Below are positions 57,619 to 64,000 of a stretch of DNA of 64,000 bases, in pieces. The notes below the pieces were generated by a model, which was not told the DNA's origin, did not search any database, and worked only from the letters and a program-made list of their open reading frames with translations. Position 1 is the stretch's first letter; the number at the start of each line of letters is the position of its first letter. Position numbers and translations under genes: made by a program. Source of the DNA: Yponomeuta sedellus (lineage: Eukaryota; Arthropoda; Insecta; Lepidoptera; Yponomeutidae); the NCBI GenBank assembly GCA_934045075.1, contig OW203734.1:12026016-12090015 (forward strand), in the 5' to 3' direction.

Positions 57619-58244
57619 TAGCTGTTCAAATGAAACCAAAACGAATTGTCATGGATAAACCGATATATATCGGGTTCTCAGTACTTGAGCTATCTAAAGC
57701 ACATATGTACCGTTTTCATTACGATATTGTAAAGCCATATTATCAAGATAGTGTTAAGATGTGCTACACAGATACTGATAGTTTTATTTATTCCATAAAA
57801 TCAGATGATTGGTATCACGATTTGAAAACTCATTTCATAAAATATTTTGATACTAGTAATTACAGCATTCAAAATGAATATGATCTCCCTTTAATTAACA
57901 AAAAGGTGCCGGGTCTATTCAAGGATGAAATGGGTGGACGAATAATAACAGAGTTCGTGGGTCTTAGGTCTAAACTGTACTGTGTAAAAACTGCAGATAG
58001 GCTTATAAAAAAAGCTAAAGGTGTTAAAGCATACATAGTTCGAGATCTAAGTGATTCAGACTATAAATCTGTACTTCTTAAAAATAATATCATCCGCAAA
58101 AAAAATATTTTGTTCAAATCCATCCGTCATGAGTTATTCACCAGAAGCGTTAATAAAGTGGCTCTATCTCACAATGACGACAAAAGATTGATACGCTCTG
58201 ATAAAATTAGCACAATACCTTGGGGTAGCAAATTAATTTTTTAA
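57606..58244 (+). CDS. polB: protein-primed DNA polymerase, C-terminal part in -1 frame
   Basis: Continues the polymerase in the -1 frame relative to 54,733-57,618. It carries motif C (Tyr-Thr-Asp-Thr-Asp-Ser, 57,765-57,782), the two-metal catalytic aspartates. The thumb-side segment follows (Gly-Leu-Phe-Lys-Asp-Glu then Phe-Val-Gly-Leu-Arg-Ser-Lys, and Lys-Lys-Ala-Lys-Gly-Val-Lys) to TAA at 58,244. An internal ATG at 57,630 would give a 204-residue product, which alone would lack motifs A and B. The frame change lies in the six-T run at 57,600-57,605. Either one base has been lost or added, or ribosomes shift frame there. A polyadenylation-like AATAAA lies near 58,496. Confidence 0.88.
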   Translation, partial: SENLVAVQMKPKRIVMDKPIYIGFSVLELSKAHMYRFHYDIVKPYYQDSVKMCYTDTDSFIYSIKSDDWYHDLKTHFIKYFDTSNYSIQNEYDLPLINKKVPGLFKDEMGGRIITEFVGLRSKLYCVKTADRLIKKAKGVKAYIVRDLSDSDYKSVLLKNNIIRKKNILFKSIRHELFTRSVNKVALSHNDDKRLIRSDKISTIPWGSKLIF

Positions 58245-58849
58245 CGATCTGGTGATTTAAGTTATGTAATATAGTTAAGTACTTAATTGTAATTTTAAAT
58301 ATACTATGTATAAATAAGTAAGTACATCTAAGAATAATGAAAAATAATACATTCAATAGTTTTAATAAGAAATCAAGATCTGTTCATTTATTTAACATGT
58401 TAGAGTAAAGAACCTACTTGTAATTTAAAATATTCTCCACATAAATAAGTTAGTAAATATGTAAGTTGATCTTAAAATGTAATTTGAAATCTTTTAATAA
58501 AATATCATACCAAGGATTTTTTTCTTTTTATTTCAACAACCTTTTCTTCACCGATAAAAATATTATTCAATATCCGCTAGTGAAAAACAAATTATTGCAA
58601 TCAAGCACAACCAAAATATGACCTACATGTTGGACGCAAGCACGTGTCATCCAGTATTACGGGCGCGAGTCTGTGTCAGCAAAAAGCAAGTCTATACTGG
58701 TTTGTAAAACATGACGTCCTCAAAATTATTGACGCTGCACTTTGTGCATAGGTATTTTGCTTTTGATGTACCATCGAAGCTAAGTCATTCCGTCAACAAC
58801 ACGCAGCAGAGTCAGACCAGCCTCAAAATAAACAGAAATTTGCCGCAAA
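58245..58849. other. polymerase 3' flank and gene B upstream region
   Basis: AT-rich, with a loose duplication (ACTTAATTGTAATTTTAAAT versus ACTTGTAATTTAAAATATTC about 130 bp apart). A short frame at 58,711-58,902 overlaps the first exon of the next gene and looks incidental. Confidence 0.4.
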
Positions 58850-59302
58850 ATGTCTCAATCGGTAAGTTTTCTTTCACTGCAAGATGCAAACTGGTTGGGT
58901 AATTACCCATTCTATTAGAATTCTTTTCAGATCCTGGCTGAACCTTTTAGAACTATTGAACCACAGTACTACGGTCAAAAATGGTTTGATAGTGACGTCG
59001 AGGAGGTGCGACCGCCGAGTCCTGAACTTACCTCAAACAAGAAAAGCACACTAAGGTCATCGAAAAAACGTCGGGCGGACGATGATGCTACAACTTCCTC
59101 CGTCATATCCAAATCGCCGCGACCCGGACATCGTCTCGTGAAAATAGAGGTCATCGATTTAGACCGTGGTTCAAGTGGTAGTGGGTGTATAATTCTTAAG
59201 GCTCAGTACGTTGTGATGGACCCAGTAGACGAGATAGTAGACCTAACGGAAAATTTGGTGAACAAAATTTCAAAAACCATTTGTAATAACCATTCCATGT
59301 AA
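58850..59302 (+). CDS. small spliced acidic/basic protein with SIM-like motifs
   Basis: Proposed exons 58,850-58,861 (ATG, four codons, donor TCG|GTAAGT) and 58,931-59,302 (acceptor TTCTTTTCAG), phase 0, about 127 residues. Sequence features: an acidic patch (Ser-Asp-Val-Glu-Glu-Val) near residue 25; a strongly basic Ser/Lys/Arg stretch (Ser-Lys-Lys-Arg-Arg) near 50, a likely nuclear-localisation signal; then two hydrophobic-acidic motifs, Val-Ile-Asp-Leu-Asp and Ile-Val-Asp-Leu-Thr-Glu, that fit SUMO-interacting motifs. I do not recognise the family. It resembles the other spliced gene (53,513-54,219) only in the acidic-then-basic layout. A nuclear, regulatory role is an inference. The polyadenylation signal at 59,502-59,516 fits it. 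Confidence 0.6.
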
Positions 59303-59501
59303 GGAGCTTGTGTAATTACTTGATTTGTATACAGTGTACATTTGTTTTGTGTCCAAATGATGTCTTTTACAAATTAGCGGTTTATTTTTTAATAAATGTG
59401 TATTTATTATATAAAGTTTTTTATTTTGAGATAATAATGTATGATTTATTCTTTGGTTGGACTTATCTTTACTGCGTGTTGTTGACAAGAAATACTATTG
59501 A

Positions 59502-59546
59502 AATAAAATAAATAAAACATGATTTAAAAAGAAGAAAATTTTTATT
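59502..59546. terminator. back-to-back polyadenylation signals
   Basis: AATAAA twice on the + strand (59,502-59,507 and 59,511-59,516). The inverse TTTATT at 59,541-59,546 would serve the - strand genes. This marks the convergence point of the two transcription directions. Confidence 0.6.
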
Positions 59547-59621
59547 CATTTAAAATAACGTAAACCTCTATTACAAAAGTTTAGATTTTTAAATTTAAAT
59601 ACTTATATACCATTACTTATA

Positions 59622-60071
59622 TTATCGTAGTACCATTTTCTTAGCACAACACTTTTGATGGTTAAAACAACAAAATTTCTCACTACCTTGATACTTATCA
59701 AATATTGATTTCAGATTAGGACATTCCTTTAGACCTATATCTATAACTTTACAGTTAGGCGATAACTCTTTCACCCAATCACATTTTTCAGAACCTTTAA
59801 CAAATAAATTTTCTTTTTCTAAAACAGGTTTTATTATCCTTTTAAATTCATTATAATCTACAAACCCTTCTCGCCAGTATATTCCTCTATTTCTTTGCAA
59901 CCATTTTACTTGTTTTTTTTCATTATCTGTTAATTTTGAAAATAAATAGGGTGGCTTTACTAAATAAGTCTGAGTATAGTCTTTTGTAGCATAGGCTACT
60001 TCCTTGACAATAAACCTGTTTTTATAGTCACGAAACCCTTGCAAATCCAAAAAAAATATATCTGTGCTCAT
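59622..60071 (-). CDS. 149-residue element protein, function unknown
   Basis: ATG at 60,071 overlaps the stop of the capsid gene (ATGA). The protein begins with a hydrophobic strand Phe-Phe-Leu-Asp-Leu-Gln-Gly-Phe and has Lys-Pro-Pro-Tyr, Lys-Gln-Val-Lys-Trp-Leu-Gln-Arg-Asn-Arg-Gly-Ile, and a Cys/His-rich C-terminus (Cys-Cys-Phe-Asn-His-Gln-Lys-Cys-Cys-Ala). I recall similar proteins in insect and cnidarian genomes beside the same capsid genes, without assigned function. The Asp-Leu-Gln strand could be a relic of the first metal-binding motif of an RNase H-like or DEDD nuclease fold; this is speculation. It is last in the - strand series. Confidence 0.75.
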   Translation of the reverse strand: MSTDIFFLDLQGFRDYKNRFIVKEVAYATKDYTQTYLVKPPYLFSKLTDNEKKQVKWLQRNRGIYWREGFVDYNEFKRIIKPVLEKENLFVKGSEKCDWVKELSPNCKVIDIGLKECPNLKSIFDKYQGSEKFCCFNHQKCCAKKMVLR

Positions 60072-61279
60072 GTTAGTTTTTTTACAATATTAGAAAGTGG
60101 TTTATATTCAAATACACAATCGTTCAAAATAAGACAGTAAGCTGTAGTCTGATCAGGTATTTCCAAGTCACTCTCTATTTCTACAAGAACATCAACTGGA
60201 CCTGTTTTCAATGTTTCGTTTTGACGACAACAGTCAATTACGAACAATGGCGCTATTTCTTTAAATTGTTTCAAACTCATCAGCGCTGATCGACGACCAA
60301 AATATGTCTGTTGAAATCTAACGTACTGCTCATATATTAATAGATATCTATCTTCTGAGAACTTAATATCCAAATTTTCATACGGAAAATAGGTGGAATT
60401 TAAAAACACTTTAACGTTGCGCAGGTAACAATGATCAAATCGTGACATATCTGAATTCACATTACTTTTTCGTCCAGTTTGTAAACCTACTATGACAAAC
60501 CGTGGCTTTTCCATTTGCGATGTAGTTTTTATTGACCAGGTATGTTTGGTACTTCTTGGTAATAGAGGGTATTCGTGTAAATCCCAATTGCGAAATGCTA
60601 CACCAATATTTCTGTCCATTTCCAAACATTTCAACAAATTTATTCTCTCACGGTCGGATACTTTTATGTGAGGCATTCTCCAAACAATTTTTTTTATAGC
60701 AATGTCTTCTAAAACCTCGTTAGTAGATAATTTTACCGCGTTAAGGTTTGTATTACTACGCAGAAGTACCAACTCATGCTTACAATTCATTATAATTTTA
60801 GTGTAGTCCTCAGCAAAACCAAGAACCTTATTAAGCGGTATTGAGACAGAGAAATTACCACTTGTATTTTTTATACCATCAATATCCCAGCCCCATAATC
60901 GTGACATGTTTGATTCATTTTCATTCAGCGATAACAAAGATTTTATTATTGACGTTATTCCAGCATTTTTTATCTTATCTATCTCTACACCGTTAAGCTC
61001 ATACCGAATATCTTGAAAAAGAAATAGCACAGCATCATTAATCAGCTCAATGCTGCTGACTTTTTCTTTTTTGTCTCCAACAGAACGGGACACCGTGATT
61101 GAACCTTCTATGTATAGTGTACTCGCTGACGGTAAAACATATATGTCTTGCTGATTAATAGGTATGCGGATCTCATCATTTTTGTTAAAACTGTTTATGT
61201 ACGGTTTATATGAATGAACTTCATAGCTTTCAATGCTATTGTCATGAGCGATGTGATCTAATATGTTCAAAATGCTCAT
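60068..61279 (-). CDS. major capsid-like protein of Polinton/adintovirus
   Basis: 403 residues, ATG at 61,279, stop TGA shared with the next ATG. The N-terminus contains Glu-Ile-Arg-Ile-Pro-Ile-Asn-Gln-Gln-Asp-Ile-Tyr and Leu-Pro-Ser-Ala-Ser-Thr-Leu-Tyr-Ile-Glu-Gly, a signature that I recognise from a family recurring in insect and Hydra virus-like integrated elements. The predicted make-up is almost all beta-rich alternation, without signal peptide or membrane segment, as expected of a double jelly-roll capsid subunit. It is shorter than giant-virus and adenovirus capsid proteins. Position next to the protease and other structural genes supports a shell role. The structural assignment is inference from family and context; no catalytic motif is expected or seen. 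Confidence 0.7.
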   Translation of the reverse strand: MSILNILDHIAHDNSIESYEVHSYKPYINSFNKNDEIRIPINQQDIYVLPSASTLYIEGSITVSRSVGDKKEKVSSIELINDAVLFLFQDIRYELNGVEIDKIKNAGITSIIKSLLSLNENESNMSRLWGWDIDGIKNTSGNFSVSIPLNKVLGFAEDYTKIIMNCKHELVLLRSNTNLNAVKLSTNEVLEDIAIKKIVWRMPHIKVSDRERINLLKCLEMDRNIGVAFRNWDLHEYPLLPRSTKHTWSIKTTSQMEKPRFVIVGLQTGRKSNVNSDMSRFDHCYLRNVKVFLNSTYFPYENLDIKFSEDRYLLIYEQYVRFQQTYFGRRSALMSLKQFKEIAPLFVIDCCRQNETLKTGPVDVLVEIESDLEIPDQTTAYCLILNDCVFEYKPLSNIVKKLT

Positions 61280-61418
61280 TTTATGAGTTTGATTGATTTC
61301 AAAAAATCTCTGTTTTGCTTTGTTAACTTTCGTCTTTTTGGAGGTGGTTGCTGTTGCACCGTATGTAATGTACTGGGAACTTTACATTGGGGTTCAAACC
61401 TTTTATTGATGAAATCAA
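61280..61418 (-). promoter_or_regulatory. 139 bp gap between capsid genes
   Basis: The only sizeable spacer inside the - strand series. It could carry a separate promoter for the capsid-like gene and its partner. No TATA box is convincing. Confidence 0.25.
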
Positions 61419-62111
61419 TCATTTTCTTCTCAAATGTAAATAGAGTTGTAGTTCTTCTTCTCGTAAATTAATTAAATTATTGTTTGCGTCTAAAATTCTT
61501 ATATTAATTTCACTAACACTGTCTTGATTAACCGGAAAATAAATCAAATTTTTCGGAATTTCTATGATTCGGTACCCTGGCGGTACACTAGGAGCAAATT
61601 CGTAAATAATATGACTAGGTGTTCCGTTTATGTAAGATCCGCTCACGATATCACATTCGATGCGAACGATGGTTGTAGAAAGAATGCTAACCGGAAAGAC
61701 AGATTCATGTAATATATTGGCTTTAAGTAACTCATTTTTAAAACCCAAAGTTTTACCAATTGAACCAGCTTTTTCAAAATGAATGTCTTTAGAACAAAAT
61801 ATCTTTGTACTCAAAGTATTATTATTACAGAGCAACGAAAATGTGCAATCACTTAAATGAGACTTCAAAAAATCGCTAATATCCAACAGTTCGTAAGACC
61901 CTTCCGGAATTTCAATATGTTTACTATCACCATAATAAAACATATTGTTATTTTTTTCTACATTAGGTATCGAGTTGAAGGTTGAAAAAAACACAAGACC
62001 ACATTCATATTCACCGCTAAGTTGCAAAGCTGGTGAATAATTTGTTGTCAAAGACGATTTACAACCAGTAATTGACAGCGTGAACGACATTGTGATAGTG
62101 ACGAAATTCAT
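61419..62111 (-). CDS. penton/minor-capsid-like protein
   Basis: The first in-frame ATG is 62,111 (230 residues), two bases after the protease stop. A second ATG at 62,090 (Met-Ser-Phe-Thr-Leu) matches the start that I remember for this family and is the better candidate. Motifs: Pro-Glu-Gly-Ser-Tyr-Glu-Leu near residue 80, Ser-Ile-Gly-Lys-Thr-Leu-Gly-Phe near 120, and a run around Ser-His-Ile-Ile-Tyr-Glu-Phe-Ala-Pro then Pro-Pro-Gly-Tyr near 170. Beta-rich with no membrane segment. Always found next to the capsid-like gene in such elements as far as I recall; a single jelly-roll penton role is inferred. The Gly-Lys-Thr here is not a P-loop. Confidence 0.65.
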   Translation of the reverse strand: MNFVTITMSFTLSITGCKSSLTTNYSPALQLSGEYECGLVFFSTFNSIPNVEKNNNMFYYGDSKHIEIPEGSYELLDISDFLKSHLSDCTFSLLCNNNTLSTKIFCSKDIHFEKAGSIGKTLGFKNELLKANILHESVFPVSILSTTIVRIECDIVSGSYINGTPSHIIYEFAPSVPPGYRIIEIPKNLIYFPVNQDSVSEINIRILDANNNLINLREEELQLYLHLRRK

Positions 62112-62113
62112 GA

Positions 62114-62515
62114 TCAATGCTTTAATTTAAATGTTTTCCAGAATTTTTTAAGAAACTTAAGACATAAGTGCCCGCAGTTATAAAGATTACTTTTTTGATA
62201 GTTTTCATAATTATAATATATGTCGGTTTTTTTAGTTAAATATGTCAATAATTCTTGAGGTGGTTTTAAGCCGTAACTATCAAAATACTCTGCATAATTG
62301 TTTACTTTAACATAGGCTACCCAGTGAGTTCCATCATTAACTGAAATATCTAAGTTTACAATGCCACACTCTATATTTTTAGGCTTACTTGGCAGAGTAT
62401 CTCTCATATAAACACCTCGAAAATATGGTATGTCGTGAGTGTGATTTAAAATATCAACATTACTTAGAGCTCTCCTAGGTAACCGCGAATCTAGTTTTTT
62501 GAAGATTGTACACAT
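62114..62515 (-). CDS. adenain-like cysteine protease
   Basis: 133 residues, ATG at 62,515. Catalytic residues can be placed: His64 in Gly-Thr-His-Trp-Val-Ala-Tyr, Asp79 in Tyr-Phe-Asp-Ser-Tyr-Gly, Gln107, and Cys114 in Tyr-Asn-Cys-Gly-His-Leu-Cys. The Gln sits exactly seven residues before the Cys, as the oxyanion-hole Gln of adenovirus protease does. The family (C5/ULP-like) matures virion proteins, so it probably processes the capsid-associated proteins encoded next to it. It is shorter than the adenovirus enzyme (about 200) but has the whole catalytic core. It overlaps the upstream phospholipase-domain gene by 25 bases. Intact. Confidence 0.88.
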   Translation of the reverse strand: MCTIFKKLDSRLPRRALSNVDILNHTHDIPYFRGVYMRDTLPSKPKNIECGIVNLDISVNDGTHWVAYVKVNNYAEYFDSYGLKPPQELLTYLTKKTDIYYNYENYQKSNLYNCGHLCLKFLKKFWKTFKLKH

Positions 62516-63219
62516 AATCCTTTACCTTTTTTGTAAGGTTTGATGTATAACCCTTTACTTAAGGCTATAGATTCCATCATCTTATTATGGCGCTCTGATT
62601 CCGCAAGATTTTTTTGAGCCGACTTGTAATTATTTACTGCTTTGGCTATCCCACTTACACCTCCGGCTAATGAACCTAACGCTGATAGTCCGGCAAAAAT
62701 TGGAATAAGAGGAAGTATCCCTCCAGTTTTAGGTATAGGAATAACTCTAGGTAATTTTATGTGATTATTTTTATGAAATATTTTTTTCGCTGCTAAATAT
62801 GCCAACTCCATAGCAAGTTTGCTATTTTTTGGTTTTGCTTTCTTTAGAAGTGATTTTAATTTGGTAATAGAAGATTTAAATGATTTAATTCCAGCACCTG
62901 TTCTAAGTTTTGCTTTCATTATTTTATTTACCAACCAAGCTGAAATTTTTTCACCACCGCTAGCATCTTTTGCTTTTAATCTTTGTTTCGCCATATTTTT
63001 TAACTGTACGTCTGCCTTATGACGATTTTCCAAATTAGAATATCTTGAATAAGCTATATCGTGTAGCATGCATGCGTTGTCTAAAGGGTTAATTCCTTTA
63101 TCGCCTCTTTTCAAACGTTCCTGTAAGCGAGTACCTGGACCACAGTACTGGTAGCCTGGTAAGTGTAACTCTACTGGTAAATTATTTATCAGCGAGTTAA
63201 TGAGTCCTTTCCCTTTCAT
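62491..63219 (-). CDS. capsid-associated protein with phospholipase A2 motif
   Basis: 242 residues, ATG at 63,219, stop TAG inside the protease gene. Residues 25-30 Tyr-Cys-Gly-Pro-Gly-Thr form the calcium loop and His53-Asp54 (His-Asp-Ile-Ala-Tyr-Ser) the catalytic dyad, in the arrangement of the parvovirus VP1 phospholipase A2 domain. A basic Lys-rich middle follows, then a Gly/Ala-rich hydrophobic segment (about 165-190) that could insert in a membrane, and a Lys/Gly-rich end. In parvoviruses this activity lets particles leave endosomes; the same role here is inferred. Sites that fit the adenovirus-protease cleavage rule are seen at residues 1-5 (Met-Lys-Gly-Lys-Gly) and 184-187 (Leu-Ala-Gly-Gly). 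Probably a minor virion protein. Confidence 0.85.
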   Translation of the reverse strand: MKGKGLINSLINNLPVELHLPGYQYCGPGTRLQERLKRGDKGINPLDNACMLHDIAYSRYSNLENRHKADVQLKNMAKQRLKAKDASGGEKISAWLVNKIMKAKLRTGAGIKSFKSSITKLKSLLKKAKPKNSKLAMELAYLAAKKIFHKNNHIKLPRVIPIPKTGGILPLIPIFAGLSALGSLAGGVSGIAKAVNNYKSAQKNLAESERHNKMMESIALSKGLYIKPYKKGKGLCVQSSKN

Positions 63220-63268
63220 TACTAGGTAGATAATGAGAAATAAATTATTTGAATTAGTATAATATACT

Positions 63269-64000
63269 TCAACTATTTATAATATTGTTTTTATCAATCC
63301 AGCTGTTCTCTTTTTGGTTGAGACCAAGCCATTTGACAAAAACCTTATTTCCAGACTTTTTAATGACCTTTTCAACTAAATAAATATTAGGATATGAGGT
63401 TTTTTGAAGTTCATATTCATAAAAACAACCTTTTATCGGAACTCCGTGCTGGTCTCTTAAGTAATAAGTAGTAGGTTGAGATTGTATTACTTTCGAAACC
63501 GTGAACAATTCAGTGGACCAGTTTGGTGTATAGCCTTTTTGAAAATCTCCTTTGTGCTTACTAATACGAACAACATCGCCTGTATGATACTTATATTTTT
63601 TTACTGGTAAAGATTTATTACATTTTTGTATATTCCTTGCAACGAGTGATTGGTTTAACTCAGTAATCTCAGATGGTTTGTATTTTGTAGTACGATGAAC
63701 AGTATGATTATAATTATTTACTACATCACATAAAGATTTTCCTATCCATTTATAGTTTCCGACAAAGCTAAAATGTTTAAACAGCTTAGTTTTTAAAGTT
63801 CTGATGAGTCTTTCCACTATTGATGCTTTTTTTGATGAATAAGTTGAATAATGATTGATATTTCGTCTTTTCATAAGGCGTTGAAATATGTCGTTATAAA
63901 ATTCCGTACCCATATCAGTTTGTAAATTTGCGGGTACTCGTCCTTCTTTCAAAACTTTATCAAAAGCTAGGACTACTTCATGTTTTGTTTTACTCTTTAA
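63269..64000 (-). CDS. int: retrovirus-like integrase with chromodomain (5' part cut by window)
   Basis: The frame is open to the window edge, so the start and N-terminus (zinc-binding HHCC and the first catalytic Asp) are outside. Visible: the second Asp of the DDE core in Gln-Thr-Asp-Met-Gly-Thr-Glu-Phe, and the Glu in Ser-Ile-Val-Glu-Arg-Leu-Ile-Arg-Thr-Leu-Lys. The C-terminal SH3-like region follows (Tyr-His-Thr-Gly-Asp-Val-Val-Arg-Ile-Ser). The last 45 residues look like a chromodomain (Tyr-Leu-Val-Glu-Lys-Val ... Val-Lys-Trp-Leu-Gly-Leu ... Ser-Trp-Ile). It would insert the element DNA; the chromodomain may steer insertion to marked chromatin. It ends 49 bp before the phospholipase-domain gene. 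Intact in the visible part. Confidence 0.9.
   Translation of the reverse strand, partial: LKSKTKHEVVLAFDKVLKEGRVPANLQTDMGTEFYNDIFQRLMKRRNINHYSTYSSKKASIVERLIRTLKTKLFKHFSFVGNYKWIGKSLCDVVNNYNHTVHRTTKYKPSEITELNQSLVARNIQKCNKSLPVKKYKYHTGDVVRISKHKGDFQKGYTPNWSTELFTVSKVIQSQPTTYYLRDQHGVPIKGCFYEYELQKTSYPNIYLVEKVIKKSGNKVFVKWLGLNQKENSWIDKNNIINS

Larger units (their letters stand above)
53513..64000. mobile_element. Maverick/Polinton (adintovirus-like) element
   Basis: Contiguous block with a protein-primed DNA polymerase, retrovirus-like integrase, adenain-like protease and capsid-type genes. This combination is specific to Polintons and adintoviruses. The + strand genes occupy the left half and the - strand genes the right half, converging at about 59,520. 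Start is given at the first exon that I can support; the true left end may be upstream. The right end lies outside the window, because the integrase runs off the edge. No terminal inverted repeat could be identified. Confidence 0.85.

Noticed and set aside
57600..57672. Proven programmed ribosomal frameshift in the polymerase
   Set aside because: Only the slippery-type heptamer is present. No stimulatory structure sits at the right spacing, and a homopolymer indel is simpler. Kept as a finding, not as a feature.
61720..61780. P-loop ATPase suggested by Gly-Lys-Thr in the penton-like protein
   Set aside because: The residues before Gly-Lys-Thr do not fit GxxxxGK(S/T) and no Walker B follows. 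The rest of the protein is beta-rich and capsid-like.

Overview
The window is AT-rich, intron- and repeat-dense eukaryotic DNA, most likely from a moth or butterfly (Lepidoptera). That placement rests on the mixture of CR1-type LINE, Penelope-like, Tc1/mariner and SINE-like remnants and is an inference. No host protein-coding gene could be identified with confidence. The only long intact reading frames lie in the last 10 kb.

Positions 1-52,800 are a mosaic of transposable-element debris. (a) One family of about 308 bp carries an internal tRNA-like segment with Pol III A and B boxes. It is repeatedly found as snap-back palindromes and head-to-tail multimers flanked by 9-14 bp target-site duplications. 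(b) A dispersed SINE-like family of about 370 bp has a head resembling 5S rRNA. (c) Another short dispersed family (family A below) occurs about a dozen times. (d) DNA transposons include two inverted Tc1-like copies, a 761 bp mariner derivative coding only for the DNA-binding half of a transposase, and several MITEs. (e) Non-LTR and Penelope-like retroelement coding remnants are present. (f) There are minisatellites, including a 53 bp array closed by an inverted unit, and many near-perfect hairpins.

Positions about 53,500-64,000 and beyond the right edge hold a Maverick/Polinton (adintovirus-like) element. On the + strand are a spliced gene of unknown function, a protein-primed family B DNA polymerase (frame broken once, at a T run before motif C), and a second small spliced gene carrying SUMO-interaction-like motifs. 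On the - strand, convergent with them and tightly packed, are a retrovirus-like integrase with a C-terminal chromodomain (cut by the window end), a capsid-associated protein with a parvovirus-type phospholipase A2 motif, an adenain-like cysteine protease, a penton/minor-capsid-like protein, a major-capsid-like protein and a small Cys-rich protein.

The layout implies a self-replicating, virus-like integrated element: polymerase for replication, integrase for insertion, and capsid, protease and lipase for particles. No packaging ATPase is visible in the part shown. Neither terminal inverted repeat could be located; the right one lies outside the window.
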